DNA from: Gibbsiella quercinecans
GTDB taxonomy: Bacteria; Pseudomonadota; Gammaproteobacteria; Enterobacterales; Enterobacteriaceae
NCBI RefSeq assembly: GCF_002291425.1
Contig: NZ_CP014136.1
Location: forward strand, 3,100,001-3,164,000
Direction: 5' to 3'
DNA length: 64,000 nucleotides
A program made the translations under genes and the position numbers. Shown here in pieces: positions 47,551 through 57,302 of this stretch; the stretch's first letter is position 1; each line of letters opens with the position of its first letter. The notes beneath the pieces are model-generated. The model was given only the letters and a program-made list of their open reading frames with translations, searched no databases and was not told where the DNA came from.

Positions 47551-49100
47551 ATAATAACTCTTCGCTCTCAACACTCACAGAAAACTTAGTGTCATTCACC
47601 GCTCGTCGGGTGACATCCTCATTAATCTGGTGCTTACCCGAGCTATGTAACAGTGAAGAAGTACTCAGCTCCTGCAGTTATCTGACTGAGCCTGATGGTA
47701 CCGGTGAAGCAAAAGTGTTCATGGCAGAGCGTTATGGTGGAAGTGGCATTCAGCGCAATGGTGGAGGTGCACGTTGTGGTTACAATGGTCGCTACCAGGT
47801 AAAAGGGATAGGAGCTAATCCTCTGGTTGGTGAAGGGTCCGACTGGCATCATTCAAATGGAGCACTCAGTGCCAGCCAGGCTATTTATGAAGCATTATGG
47901 GGAGAGGTACTGTCGCAAGTATTACCTTATGGGGCAGTTCGGACTCAAGCCGTTTTACTTACCGATAATTATATCGATATCAAGTTTGAACGTTCCAGGG
48001 GACCAGCCCAGCGGGCGTTGCTGATACGTGAACCTGTTATTCGTCCGGCTCATTTTGAACGGGCACCTTATTTTCTGCCTCAATCCAGATATGCAAGTCA
48101 ACTGATAGATGACGCAAAACGTGTTGGTTCTGTAATCCATCAGTTACCGTCTTGTTTACCTATACCTTCTCAGGGGTTCAGTAAAGAAGCAGCCCTTGAA
48201 CCGGAGCATCATTGTCTGGAGGGCCTCTGCGAACTAGCACGCCGTCAGGCCCGACAGATAGCGTTCTGCCGCTCGCGTTTCCTGTTGCTCACAACCTCAC
48301 CTTCTAACATTGCAATGGATGGACGGTTACTGGATTTTAACGGTCTGAGCTGTTTGTTCCCCGGCAACACTCGTTCAGGATTTGAATACCAACTCAAGAT
48401 GACTCAGTTGATGAAAGAGCCATCTATCCTTTTACAGGGGTTGACCGATCTTTGTCTTTATCTGGGAAAATACCTGTTCAACCCTGCTTTTGCTTCATAC
48501 GCGCAACAGCAACTTGAATCATGCTTCCAGTTTGCATTCTATGAAACATGCTCGCGCAGCTATCTTGAATTATTCGGTATCCCGGAAGAATTTCTATCCG
48601 TCGATAAGATACCTGAAGTACTTAAACCGCTTGCTGAGTGCTTTTCCGTGTTAATCAACAGGCATAATAGTACTCAATATAGTAGGAACAACAATGAGTG
48701 CAATGAAACATCACTGGGATATATAGCTGCAATGCTAATTAATTATCACCAGAATAAGCAATTAGCTGGTTCAACTTACGTTAAAGGGGATATTCATTTT
48801 GTTCGGACACTTCAGGCCTTTTCAGATGCGGCTCACTGGCTGCTCGACGCTGGTCGCCTGCGGGGACTAAATGCGCCATATGTTCTGAAAATAATGGAAG
48901 AACAGGCTCGGCAGAGACTACAACCCAGAAATTGTCTGGAAAAAATCAATATGCTCGGGAAGATTTCTGACCTTATAGATGCCTACAGGGACGATAAACC
49001 TCTTCTGACAGAGGCTTTTTCCACAATGAAGAAAGAGTTACAGGTATTCACAAGAATGGTATTCGGTAATGGTCAGCGATACACGACAGGCAGGGGGTAA
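47547..49100 (+). CDS. mchC: MchC/MceJ-like microcin siderophore-attachment protein
   Basis: 517 residues. In the microcin E492 system, MceI with MceJ joins a glucosylated linear enterobactin to the C-terminal serine of the peptide. The position (before an HlyC-like gene, in a locus with exporter and precursor) and length fit MchC/MceJ. I also see a SelO-like motif order: GGGAR (72-76), VKGIGANP with Lys86, SASQAIYEALWGEVL, then N254 and D263 (DFNG), spaced nine residues like the metal-binding Asn and Asp of SelO. The start overlaps the NRPS stop by 4 bp (ATGA), so synthesis of the two is coupled. Confidence 0.8.
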   Translation: MNNNSSLSTLTENLVSFTARRVTSSLIWCLPELCNSEEVLSSCSYLTEPDGTGEAKVFMAERYGGSGIQRNGGGARCGYNGRYQVKGIGANPLVGEGSDWHHSNGALSASQAIYEALWGEVLSQVLPYGAVRTQAVLLTDNYIDIKFERSRGPAQRALLIREPVIRPAHFERAPYFLPQSRYASQLIDDAKRVGSVIHQLPSCLPIPSQGFSKEAALEPEHHCLEGLCELARRQARQIAFCRSRFLLLTTSPSNIAMDGRLLDFNGLSCLFPGNTRSGFEYQLKMTQLMKEPSILLQGLTDLCLYLGKYLFNPAFASYAQQQLESCFQFAFYETCSRSYLELFGIPEEFLSVDKIPEVLKPLAECFSVLINRHNSTQYSRNNNECNETSLGYIAAMLINYHQNKQLAGSTYVKGDIHFVRTLQAFSDAAHWLLDAGRLRGLNAPYVLKIMEEQARQRLQPRNCLEKINMLGKISDLIDAYRDDKPLLTEAFSTMKKELQVFTRMVFGNGQRYTTGRG

Positions 49101-49106
49101 GGCTAT

Positions 49107-49565
49107 ATGACGATGTATATCAGGGAAACAACCGGCAACCAGCACGATTATACGGTATATGAACAAATCGGTTTTGCGGTAAGTTGTATGCTTAATAATC
49201 GTAATTACAGTCTTTACCCAATGCTGAGCATCCAGTTCTGGACTGAGTACGCAATTCAGCACAGACAAATAAAATTCCTTTTTGATACACGCGGACAACC
49301 ACTGGCTTATGTTACCTGGGCATATCTGGGAACTGATACTGAAGAAAGATTACTGCACGATCCGGAGTTCAGACTTCATCCTTCCGAATGGAATGAAGGA
49401 GGAAAAACTTGGATCCTAGATTTCTGTTGTAAGCCAGGTTTTGGACGAAAGGCCATTGAACGTTTTATCCAGATTATCCCATGGGGAGAAGGAGATATAT
49501 ACTGGCTAAACAGGAGGAAAAAGGTTATTAGATACCGGCCAGTTCAAAGGAAAAATGTTCTATAA
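49107..49565 (+). CDS. mchD: MchD/MceI-like protein of the HlyC acyltransferase family
   Basis: 152 residues, with AAGG upstream of the ATG. It matches the toxin-activating acyltransferase layout: LAYVTWAYLGTDTEERLL (HlyC has AYCSWANLSLENE) and WILDFCCKPG (HlyC WFIDWIAPFG), so the second catalytic Asp is retained. The early region LNNRNYSLYPM lacks the His that HlyC has in its SPLHRNWP segment, a possible change of chemistry. Known partner MceI works with MceJ in attaching the siderophore moiety to the microcin. Confidence 0.82.
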   Translation: MTMYIRETTGNQHDYTVYEQIGFAVSCMLNNRNYSLYPMLSIQFWTEYAIQHRQIKFLFDTRGQPLAYVTWAYLGTDTEERLLHDPEFRLHPSEWNEGGKTWILDFCCKPGFGRKAIERFIQIIPWGEGDIYWLNRRKKVIRYRPVQRKNVL

Positions 49566-49699
49566 AATAAAGGACAAATTGTAAATTTTTGGTGAAGAAC
49601 TACTGGCGGAAAAGCGTTAAGCTTCTATCCATTACAGATGATACTAGTCCAGTTATTCATGCAGGTATTACTGAAGTCCAGTAATTGAGGGAGTATATT
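49566..49699. other. Gap before the exporter genes
   Basis: 134 bp with no gene. GAGGGAG at 49687-49693 is the ribosome site for the TTG start of mchE. Confidence 0.4.
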
Positions 49700-50974
49700 T
49701 TGTTCCGTAAGGAAGCTTTAGAAAACAGAAAAATGAAATGGCGGGGGTGTGCTATTTTACTTCCTGGAACTCCGCTTTGGATAATAATGCTTGGAAGCAT
49801 TATTTTCATCGCAGCTTTTCTGACTTTTGTTATCTCAGGATCATATAGCCGACGCGTAAAAGTTAGTGGCGAAGTTACGACATTACCGCGAGCAGTAAAT
49901 ATCTATTCCGGTGTGCAGGGATTTGTGGTGAGACAGTTTGTACATGAGGGACAGACTATTAAAAAGGGCGAACCGATTTACCAGATTGACGTGAGTAAAA
50001 GTACACGAAGTGGAGTGGTCAGCGATAACCACCGCAGAGATATAGAGAACCAACTGACTCGAGTAGACAACATCATTTATCGACTAAAAGAAAGCAAAAA
50101 AGTCACTTTGGATACGCTGGAAAAACAACGGTCGCAATACAATGAAGCCTTTCGCCGTTCAACAGATATTATACGACGCGCAGAGGAAGGGATAAGAATA
50201 ATGAAGAAGAACATGGAGAATTACAAGGAGTATCAGTTAAATGGACTGATTAACAAGGACCAATTAACAAACCAGATAGCATTGTATTATCAGCAACAAA
50301 ATAATCTACTCAGTCTGAGTGGGCAACACGATCAGAATGCTCTACAGATTACCAGCCTGGAGAGCCAGATTCAGACTCAGGCCGCAGATTTTGATAATCG
50401 TATCTATCAGATGGAACTTCAGCGTTATGAATTACAGAAAGAGCTGGTTGATACTGATGTTAACGGGGAGATAATAATTCGTGCGTTATCTGACGGAAAA
50501 ATAGATTCTCTTAGCGTCACCATGGGCCAAATGGTCAATGCCGGTGACAGTCTACTCCAGGTTCTCCCTGAAAATATCGAGAATTATTATCTCATACTTT
50601 GGGTACCTAATGATGCTGTCCCTTATATTTCTCTGGGTAATAAGGTAAATATTCGTTATGAAGCCTTTCCAGCGGAGAAATTTGGACAGTTCTCTGCAAT
50701 TGTGACAACCGTATCCAGAACGCCAGCATCAACGCAGGAAATGCTCACCTACAAAGGAGCACCTGTTAATACGCAGGGAACTTCTGTTCCATGGTATAAA
50801 GTTATAGTTAAACCAGAAAAACAGGTAATTTCCTATGACGGGAAATCTCTTCATCTAGAAAATGGCATGAAAGCAGAAGGTACGTTATTCCTCGAGAAAA
50901 GACGGATTTACCAGTGGATGCTTTCTCCTTTCTATGACATGAAACACAGCGCCACAGGACCTGTAGATGAGTAA
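49700..50974 (+). CDS. mchE: Microcin exporter periplasmic adaptor (CvaA/MchE, HlyD family)
   Basis: 424 residues from a TTG at 49700, reading [16 protein letters not shown]. This matches the CvaA N-terminus, and GAGGGAG precedes it by six bases, so it decides the start over the earlier TTG at 49685. There is one membrane helix (residues 28-50), then lipoyl-like half motifs around a coiled coil ([30 protein letters not shown]), and the C-terminal [20 protein letters not shown]. It bridges the ABC exporter to TolC. It overlaps mchF by 8 bp. From memory of the CvaA sequence the similarity is very high. Confidence 0.95.
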   Translation: MFRKEALENRKMKWRGCAILLPGTPLWIIMLGSIIFIAAFLTFVISGSYSRRVKVSGEVTTLPRAVNIYSGVQGFVVRQFVHEGQTIKKGEPIYQIDVSKSTRSGVVSDNHRRDIENQLTRVDNIIYRLKESKKVTLDTLEKQRSQYNEAFRRSTDIIRRAEEGIRIMKKNMENYKEYQLNGLINKDQLTNQIALYYQQQNNLLSLSGQHDQNALQITSLESQIQTQAADFDNRIYQMELQRYELQKELVDTDVNGEIIIRALSDGKIDSLSVTMGQMVNAGDSLLQVLPENIENYYLILWVPNDAVPYISLGNKVNIRYEAFPAEKFGQFSAIVTTVSRTPASTQEMLTYKGAPVNTQGTSVPWYKVIVKPEKQVISYDGKSLHLENGMKAEGTLFLEKRRIYQWMLSPFYDMKHSATGPVDE

Positions 50975-53063
50975 TATTAATTTCAGACGAATCATCGACC
51001 AGCTTGATATACAATGGCGTTACCGGACTCCGGTTATCCATCAGACTGAAACATCTGAGTGTGGACTTGCCTGTCTGGCAATGATATGTGGAAATTTTGG
51101 TAAGAATATCGATCTGATAACTCTTCGCCGTCAGTTTAATCTATCTTCACGTGGATCTAACCTAGCGGGGATCAACGATATAGCGGAAAATTTGGGGATG
51201 GTTACAAGGGCACTTTCACTGGAACTGGATGAACTTGCTGCGCTCAAAACTCCCTGTATTCTCCACTGGGATTTCAGTCATTTCGTCGTGCTGGTCAAAG
51301 TTAAACGTAACCGTTTTGTGTTGCATGACCCTGCCAGAGGAAGAATAATTATTGGTCTGGAGGAAATGGCCAGATGTTTTACCGGGGTTGCCCTTGAGAT
51401 CTGGCCCGGTAGTGAATTTTCGGCAAAAGCTGAGCAGAATCGTATAAGTCTCCGTTCCCTTATTAATAGTATATACGGTATAAAAAGTACACTGACAAAA
51501 ATCTTTTGCCTGTCGGTTATTATTGAAGCCATTAACCTCGTGATGCCTGTAGGTACACAATTGGTCATGGATCATGCCATTCCTGCGGGTGATAGGGGAC
51601 TTCTGACACTCATTGCTGCTGGTCTGATGTTCTTTATTCTTCTCAAGGCAGCAACGGGTATGCTACGCGCGTGGTCTTCACTGGTCATGAGTACACTCAT
51701 CAATGTGCAGTGGCAGTCAGGTCTGTTTAACCATTTGCTTAGACTACCTCTGGGATATTTTGAACGTCGGAAATTAGGTGATATCCAATCGCGTTTTGGT
51801 TCTCTCGATACCCTCAGGGCCACTTTCACAACCAGTGTGGTAGGAGCCATCATGGACAGTATTATGGTGGTTGGTGTTTTTGTGATGATGCTTCTTTACG
51901 GAGGTTATCTTACCTGGGTTGTTCTTGGATTTACTGCATTTTATGTGTTGATTCGTCTGATAACCTTCGGTTACTACCGACAGGTCTCTGAGGAGACACT
52001 TGTAAGGGGAGCAAGAGCGAGTTCTTATTTCATGGAAACTTTGTACGGTATTGCCACAGTTAAAATTCAGGGAATGGCTGAACGGCGAGGTACACACTGG
52101 CTTAACCTGAAAATTGATGCTATCAATTCAGGAATTAAATTAACAAAAATGGATTTACTATTTGGTGGCATAAATACTTTCGTTGCTGCTTGTGATCAAG
52201 TAGCCATTTTATGGCTGGGAACAAGCCTTGTTATCGACAATCAGATGACAATCGGGATGTTTGTAGCGTTTGGTTCTTTTCGAGGGCAGTTTTCTGACAG
52301 GGTTGCATCACTGATTAGTTTTATTTTACAACTAAGAATGATGAGTTTGCATAACGAACGTATTGCTGATATAGCATTACAAGAAAAAGAACAAAAAAAA
52401 ACCGATCTCAAGATTTCTTCGGATATGCGTCCGGTGTCTTTGGAAACAAGTGAATTAAGCTTTCGATATGATAGTCAGTCAGACCCGGTATTTAGTGGTT
52501 TGTGTCTGTCGGTTGACTCGGGAGAAAGTGTCGCCATAACCGGTGCTTCCGGCTCGGGGAAAACCACTTTAATTAAAGTATTATGTGGTTTATTTGAACC
52601 TGAATCCGGGAAAGTATTAGTGAATGGTACAGATATCCGACAACTGGGGATTAATAATTATCACAGCATGATTGCCTGTGTGATGCAGGATGACAGGCTC
52701 TTTTCCGGTACTATCAGGGAAAATATTTGTGGGTTCGCTGAAGATATAAATGAATACTGGATGATAGAGTGTGCAAGAGCCAGTTATATCCATGATGTGA
52801 TAATGAAAATGCCAATGGGCTATGAAACACTGGTAGGAGAGTTAGGCGAAGGAGTTTCTGGAGGACAAAAGCAACGTATTTTTATTGCACGGGCCCTATA
52901 TCGAAAACCAGGGATATTATTTATGGATGAAGCTACAAGCTCTCTCGATACAGAAAGTGAACGCTATATAAATGTAGCTATTAAAAGGCTAAATATAACC
53001 AGAGTTATTATCGCCCATAGAGAAACGACACTCAGAACAGTTAACAGGATTATTAATATATGA
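50967..53063 (+). CDS. mchF: Microcin peptidase-ABC exporter (CvaB/MchF)
   Basis: 698 residues, the same length as CvaB. N-terminal C39 peptidase that cuts GG leaders: Cys in [15 protein letters not shown], His in [11 protein letters not shown], Asp in VLHDPARG. Six membrane helices lie in the middle. The C-terminal ATPase has Walker [11 protein letters not shown], signature [16 protein letters not shown] and Walker [13 protein letters not shown]. It would remove the 15-residue leader of the precursor and export the modified peptide through TolC. All catalytic residues are present, so the exporter looks functional. Confidence 0.96.
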   Translation: MSNINFRRIIDQLDIQWRYRTPVIHQTETSECGLACLAMICGNFGKNIDLITLRRQFNLSSRGSNLAGINDIAENLGMVTRALSLELDELAALKTPCILHWDFSHFVVLVKVKRNRFVLHDPARGRIIIGLEEMARCFTGVALEIWPGSEFSAKAEQNRISLRSLINSIYGIKSTLTKIFCLSVIIEAINLVMPVGTQLVMDHAIPAGDRGLLTLIAAGLMFFILLKAATGMLRAWSSLVMSTLINVQWQSGLFNHLLRLPLGYFERRKLGDIQSRFGSLDTLRATFTTSVVGAIMDSIMVVGVFVMMLLYGGYLTWVVLGFTAFYVLIRLITFGYYRQVSEETLVRGARASSYFMETLYGIATVKIQGMAERRGTHWLNLKIDAINSGIKLTKMDLLFGGINTFVAACDQVAILWLGTSLVIDNQMTIGMFVAFGSFRGQFSDRVASLISFILQLRMMSLHNERIADIALQEKEQKKTDLKISSDMRPVSLETSELSFRYDSQSDPVFSGLCLSVDSGESVAITGASGSGKTTLIKVLCGLFEPESGKVLVNGTDIRQLGINNYHSMIACVMQDDRLFSGTIRENICGFAEDINEYWMIECARASYIHDVIMKMPMGYETLVGELGEGVSGGQKQRIFIARALYRKPGILFMDEATSSLDTESERYINVAIKRLNITRVIIAHRETTLRTVNRIINI

Positions 53064-53084
53064 TTCTTTAAAAACAGTTAAACT

Positions 53085-53309
53085 ATGAAGTTTACTTTAT
53101 ATGGATTAATGGACATGAAAACAACCTGTGCTTTATTAACATTTTTCTTTAATAAATCAAGTTTAATCTATTTCTTATTGTCCTGTTTACTCGCGGTACA
53201 GGGCGATTTGGATGGTCATACAACTGAGGTCTTATTGATAAGCTGTTTTTTTGGATTGATTCAAATGCTAATCAACTTCAAAAAAATAACCAAACCCAAG
53301 CAATCATAA
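53085..53309 (+). CDS. Probable microcin immunity protein (small membrane protein)
   Basis: 74 residues, or 64-66 if a later ATG (53109 or 53115, after GGA) is used. Two membrane helices: ALLTFFFNKSSLIYFLLSCLLA and VLLISCFFGLIQMLI, with a short acidic loop (GDLDGHTTE) and a basic tail KKITKPKQS. It lies 13 bp before the precursor, the place where mchI lies before mchB. Size, topology and position fit class IIb immunity proteins; the sequence itself is not recognised. Confidence 0.7.
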   Translation: MKFTLYGLMDMKTTCALLTFFFNKSSLIYFLLSCLLAVQGDLDGHTTEVLLISCFFGLIQMLINFKKITKPKQS

Positions 53310-53322
53310 AAAAGGAGTATAT

Positions 53323-53634
53323 ATGAGAGAGCTATCTATGTTAGACATAACATTGGCAAAAGGTGGATATGATCGAGGTGAAACAATTGCCGGGGCTGTA
53401 GGCGCTGCTGTCGGTGCAGAAATAGGAGGGCCTGTAGGAGGAGTTATTGTTACGATAGTAGGAGCTGAACTCTATAACAGCATTAACGAAGGTTGGACGA
53501 TGGCGCCAGGGGTTTCACAAGGTGTAGGCTCTTATAACCCAAATTATAATGGCTCATTAGTTAGCCCTGGATATTCATCATCATGGGGTGGTTCGTGGGG
53601 AGGAGCGACTTCAAGTGCTGGTGGTGGTAGCTAA
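53323..53634 (+). CDS. Class IIb (siderophore) microcin precursor, new type
   Basis: 103 residues with GGAG eight bases upstream. Leader MRELSMLDITLAKGG, similar to the MREI(S/T) leaders of microcins E492 and H47, cut after GG15. The mature peptide has 88 residues: a Gly/Ala/Val-rich hydrophobic core (AVGAAVGAEIGGPVGGVIV) for membrane insertion, then a Tyr/Asn/Ser-rich part. The tail WGGATSSAGGGS ends like microcin H47 (SSSAGGGS). The final Ser is where MceIJ-type enzymes attach a catecholate siderophore. Mature sequence beyond the tail differs from the microcins I know. A strong terminator follows, so it closes the operon. Confidence 0.9.
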   Translation: MRELSMLDITLAKGGYDRGETIAGAVGAAVGAEIGGPVGGVIVTIVGAELYNSINEGWTMAPGVSQGVGSYNPNYNGSLVSPGYSSSWGGSWGGATSSAGGGS

Positions 53635-53683
53635 GTAAAATTGAAAATATAAAAATTTTATTTAGATAAATAGTATATTATGT

Positions 53684-53715
53684 CAGAACGCTCCATATCA
53701 GAGCGTTCTGTCTTT
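53684..53715 (+). terminator. Terminator of the microcin operon
   Basis: A perfect 10-bp stem CAGAACGCTC/GAGCGTTCTG with a 7-nt loop, then TCTTT. It lies 50 bp after the precursor stop. Confidence 0.85.
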
Positions 53716-53844
53716 ATGAATAAATGAAGACGGCCGCTTGGTGTCTACTATCGTGGATATAAAGAAATAACCTTAGCTATTCTCCATAACAGGTAGATTA
53801 CTTTCAATACTGATTCAAACTGACTGAAGCGAAGAGTATCGATG

Positions 53845-54121
53845 TGAATCGCCACGGATAATCTAGACACTTCCGAGCCGTTGATAATATTGATGTTCAT
53901 ATTCCGTCGGTGACATCTGATCACTCGAGCCATACCGATGTTTACTATTATAAAATATTTCGACGTAATCAAAAATATCGCTGCGGGCTTCTTCCCGCGT
54001 TCCGTAGATCTTCTTCTTTATCCGCTCACACGTCAGTAGGTGGAAAAAACTTTCTGCTATCGTGTTGTCGTGACAGTTACCGCAATGACTCTGAGGTGTC
54101 TGTTAAACCCGTGGCGATGCA
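53845..54121 (-). mobile_element. Internally deleted IS3-family derivative (MITE-like)
   Basis: 277 bp bounded by TGAATCGCCACGG (53845-53857) and CCGTGGCGATGCA (54109-54121), inverted repeats with one mismatch. The minus strand still encodes the last 70 or so residues of OrfB, from NCHDNTIAESFFHLL to GSSDQMSPTEYEHQYYQ and the stop. This is joined directly to the element's 5' leader, so OrfA and most of OrfB are deleted. It is nearly identical over its left part to 30130-30290. Confidence 0.85.
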
Positions 54122-54421
54122 GTCTGTTTAAAATTACAGGTACTTACTATCAATAGTGGAATCTGGTTCGCAACGGTAGCTTGCACAGTTTTCCACCATG
54201 ATTGGCTGTTATAACCAGCCATTGAATTTGGCCGTGAATCTATATGGCGCTGCGATATGTCCCTTTCCAACTCTCCCATTCACAGTTAGACACAACCTCA
54301 ACAACAGAAGATACAGATTCCTTAAACGGAAATGATTAATCTGGCTGTATCGGATGTGAACACCGGCGCGAGCCAAACGTGGCGCATACAACAAATACAT
54401 TAACCCTACAGGAATGACGCA
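54122..54421. other. Gap between the IS remnant and the DsbA-like gene
   Basis: 300 bp. No convincing gene; it marks the return to GC-rich backbone. The last 50 bp hold the ribosome site (AGGA) of the next gene. Confidence 0.4.
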
Positions 54422-55204
54422 ATGAATTTTAAAACCCGCCTGGCGGTTGCCGTTACCACTTCACTGTTGTTGAGCGGCCTGGTGCAGGCCGCCGATGCGT
54501 CGCCCACGTTTACCCCAGAGCAACAGGCGCAAATCGGTAAAATTGCAGCTGATTATTTGGTGGCGCATCCAGAGGTGCTGGTGCAGGCGAGCCAAACGCT
54601 CCAGGCGCAGCAGGAAGATCGCCAGCAACAAACGCTGGTGGCGAACGTGTTGAAAAACCAACAGGCGCTGCTGAACGATAAAGACACGCCCACATACGGC
54701 CCGGCTAACGCTAGCGTCGCCGTTATCGAGTTTTTCGATTACCAGTGCATCTACTGCAGCAAGCTGGCGCCAGAGCTGGAAAAAGTCATGAAGGCCAGCC
54801 CGAATGTGCGTTTCATCTTTAAAGAATGGCCGATTTTCGCCGGCCGTTGGGAGAACTCCGGTAAGGCGGCTCTGCGTGGGTTAGCGATCTGGAAAGAGAA
54901 AGGCGCGCGGGCCTATATGGCCTACCATAATGGCATTTATCACACCCAGCACAATGAAGGTGCGCTGACCGAAGAAGACATCGCGGCGGCAAGTAACGCT
55001 GCGGGCTACAAGCCAACGCAGGATGCGGACTATAACGGCGTGCTGGCCAAGAACAATGCATTGGCCCAGCAACTGGGGTTAACCGGGACCCCTGGGTTGA
55101 TTGTGATGCCGGTGAAGAATGCCACGGCGGAGAACATCAGCGTACTGCCGGGCGCAGTGCCGGCGGAAGATTTGTTGCAAGCGATTCAGAAGGCCGCACA
55201 TTAA
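54422..55204 (+). CDS. Periplasmic DsbA-family thiol oxidoreductase (DsbA/ScsC-like)
   Basis: 260 residues. Signal peptide MNFKTRLAVAVTTSLLLSG...VQAA, then a helical N-terminal extension (residues 30-95). The thioredoxin fold starts at SVAVIEFFDYQCIYC. The CIYC active site and the cis-Pro loop GLTGTPGLIVM are both present. It probably introduces or rearranges disulfides of periplasmic proteins. The N-terminal extension recalls ScsC/BdbD-type oligomeric proteins rather than classical DsbA. It is a single gene convergent with maeA. Confidence 0.88.
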   Translation: MNFKTRLAVAVTTSLLLSGLVQAADASPTFTPEQQAQIGKIAADYLVAHPEVLVQASQTLQAQQEDRQQQTLVANVLKNQQALLNDKDTPTYGPANASVAVIEFFDYQCIYCSKLAPELEKVMKASPNVRFIFKEWPIFAGRWENSGKAALRGLAIWKEKGARAYMAYHNGIYHTQHNEGALTEEDIAAASNAAGYKPTQDADYNGVLAKNNALAQQLGLTGTPGLIVMPVKNATAENISVLPGAVPAEDLLQAIQKAAH

Positions 55205-55234
55205 GCAGTTGCTCTGGCGGCGTTTGGCTTGATT

Positions 55235-55264
55235 AACCAAGATGCCGTAGAGCACCTTGGTTTT
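55235..55264 (+). terminator. Possible terminator between the DsbA-like gene and maeA
   Basis: The stem AACCAAG/CTTGGTT is followed by TT. It lies 30 bp after the DsbA-like stop. The loop is long (14 nt), so strength is uncertain. Confidence 0.4.
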
Positions 55265-55313
55265 CGCTGAGAACGGAGTGGCAATGGCCACCCGAAGGGT
55301 TACCGTAGGGTTG

Positions 55314-56999
55314 TCAGAAAGACGCGCGTTTGTAAGGCGCGTACCGGGCTTGCCAGAACATATCTTCAATTGCGGTGCGCAAGGCGTCTTCGCTCATCGT
55401 CGGCGCCACGTCATCCTGCTGTGCGGCACGGCCCACCGCAAAGGCAATGGCTCGCGAGAGGGTTTCGATTTCCGCCACCGGCGGCAATAGCCCGCCTTGC
55501 TCGGTCAGCACCAGCGGTGAATGTGCCGCCAGCGCGTGGCTGGCCGCCATCAGCATGCCTTCGGTCACCCGCCGCGCTTTGGCCGCCAAAATCCCTAAGC
55601 CCAGGCCAGGGAAGACATAGGCGTTGTTACACTGGGCGATATCGTACAGTTCATCCTGATAGAACACCGGCGCGAAGGGGCTGCCGGTAGCGATCAGGGC
55701 CGCACCCTGCGTCCAGGCGATCAGATCCTGCGGCGCCGCTTCCGCACGCGAAGTGGGGTTCGACAGCGGCATAATGATCGGCCGCGGGCAGTGCCGGTGC
55801 ATCTCTTTCACAATCTCTTCGCTGAACAGCCCTGGCTGGCCCGATACGCCCACCAGCACCGTCGGGTGCACATGGCGCACCACATCCATCAGTGAAATGC
55901 TGCTTGGATCGGTGTCCCAACCCTTAACGCTTTCGCGCGGCGTTACCAGCCGCTGCTGGAAGTCCAGCAGGTTCGGCATGTCGTCGGTCAGCAGGCCGAA
56001 GCGGTCAATCATAAAGATCTGGCTACGCGCCTGTTGTTCGTCGGCACCATCTTCCACCATGCAGGCGATAATCTTCTCGGCGATGCCGCAGCCGGCTGAA
56101 CCGCTGCCCAGGAACACCACCCGTTGGTCGCGTAAACGCGTGCCGGCGGCATGGCTGGCGGCCAGCAGTGTGCCCACCGCCACCGCCGCCGTTCCCTGGA
56201 TATCATCGTTGAAGCAGCAGAGCTGATCCCGGTAGCGGTTAAGCAGACGCGTGGCGTTTTTCTGGGCGAAATCCTCGAACTGGAGCAAGACATTCGGCCA
56301 GCGTTCCTTCACCGCGCTGACGAACGAATCGATAAACTCCAGGTATTGATCGTCGGTGATGCGTGGGTGGCGCCAGCCCATGTAGAGCGGATCATCCAGC
56401 CGCTGCGCGTTATTGGTGCCCACGTCCAGCATGATCGGCAGCGTGGTCGCCGAGTTGATGCCGCCGCAGGCGGTGTAGAGCGCCAGTTTGCCGATCGGGA
56501 TCCCCATACCGCCGATGCCCTGATCGCCCAGACCCAGGATGCGCTCGCCGTCGGTGATGACGATCACGCGGATATCATGGCGGGAAAAGCTTTGCAGCAT
56601 TTCATCGATATGGTGGCGATTTGGCCATGAGATAAATAAACCGCGCGGCCGGCGGTAAATATCGGAAAAATGTTCACAGGCTTCGCCGACCGTCGGTGTA
56701 TAAATAATCGGCAGGATTTCGCTTAAATGCGCGCGCACCAGGTTATAAAATAGGGTTTCATTGGTATCCTGAATGTTACGCAAATATACATGTTTTGATA
56801 TGTCGCGTTTGAAATGGCAGAACTGGGCCCAGGCGCGTTCGGTTTGCTCTTTTATTGTTTCTACCTGATCGGGCAATAAGCCGTTCAGGTTAAAGGCGGC
56901 GCGTTCTTCCTGTGTGAAGGCCAGCCCTTTATTCAATAATGGGTTTTCTAATAATATTGAGCCAGTATACGGTGTATAAATCGGTTCGGTCTTTAACAT
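55314..56999 (-). CDS. maeA: NAD-dependent malic enzyme
   Basis: 561 residues. It decarboxylates malate to pyruvate with NAD reduction. Motifs are [15 protein letters not shown] near residue 95, [25 protein letters not shown] (malate site), [16 protein letters not shown] (metal site) and the nucleotide fold [17 protein letters not shown]. Length and N-terminus ([13 protein letters not shown]) fit E. coli MaeA (SfcA). It is downstream of an AEC-family transporter on the same strand, about 300 bp away, so the pair looks like a malate uptake and breakdown unit. Confidence 0.96.
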   Translation of the reverse strand: MLKTEPIYTPYTGSILLENPLLNKGLAFTQEERAAFNLNGLLPDQVETIKEQTERAWAQFCHFKRDISKHVYLRNIQDTNETLFYNLVRAHLSEILPIIYTPTVGEACEHFSDIYRRPRGLFISWPNRHHIDEMLQSFSRHDIRVIVITDGERILGLGDQGIGGMGIPIGKLALYTACGGINSATTLPIMLDVGTNNAQRLDDPLYMGWRHPRITDDQYLEFIDSFVSAVKERWPNVLLQFEDFAQKNATRLLNRYRDQLCCFNDDIQGTAAVAVGTLLAASHAAGTRLRDQRVVFLGSGSAGCGIAEKIIACMVEDGADEQQARSQIFMIDRFGLLTDDMPNLLDFQQRLVTPRESVKGWDTDPSSISLMDVVRHVHPTVLVGVSGQPGLFSEEIVKEMHRHCPRPIIMPLSNPTSRAEAAPQDLIAWTQGAALIATGSPFAPVFYQDELYDIAQCNNAYVFPGLGLGILAAKARRVTEGMLMAASHALAAHSPLVLTEQGGLLPPVAEIETLSRAIAFAVGRAAQQDDVAPTMSEDALRTAIEDMFWQARYAPYKRASF

Positions 57000-57081
57000 T
57001 TTTTGTCTTGCTCCTGTACGACGGATTTATCGCACGGTTCAAGGGCGATAGAAATATAACCATCGTCTGTCGCCGTGACAT

Positions 57082-57222
57082 ATACCCGTTATTTTTCCGG
57101 TTGCAGGTGCGCTGGCTTGGTTACCTGGCCCATCCCTGGGCCGTTCCCCTGCGGGGCCAGCGCAAACGCGATCCAAAACGCGGTGGGTGTTTTCTTCCTG
57201 CAACGCGAATTATTTTGGGTAT
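57082..57222. repeat. ATACCC...GGGTAT palindromic intergenic element
   Basis: 141 bp starting ATACCCGTTATTTTTCCGG-TTGCAGG and ending in the inverted form CCTGCAACGCGAATTATTTTGGGTAT. The middle has GC-rich inverted repeats (CTGGCC, CCCCTGCGGGG). It resembles the ERIC/REP-like non-autonomous elements of Yersinia and Serratia. It fills most of the maeA upstream gap. Confidence 0.65.
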
Positions 57223-57302
57223 AAAGCGATTTTGGTAATTTATTTTGGGCCTTAAGCCCGCCTGCTAATGAATAAACCTTTCACTACTTCTGTCTGATGA
57301 AG

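Noticed and set aside
54209-54400. 63-codon minus-strand frame before the DsbA-like gene
   Set aside because: Low complexity, no ribosome site, no family.
56939-57238. 99-codon frame upstream of maeA
   Set aside because: It overlaps the maeA start antisense and runs through the palindromic repeat element.
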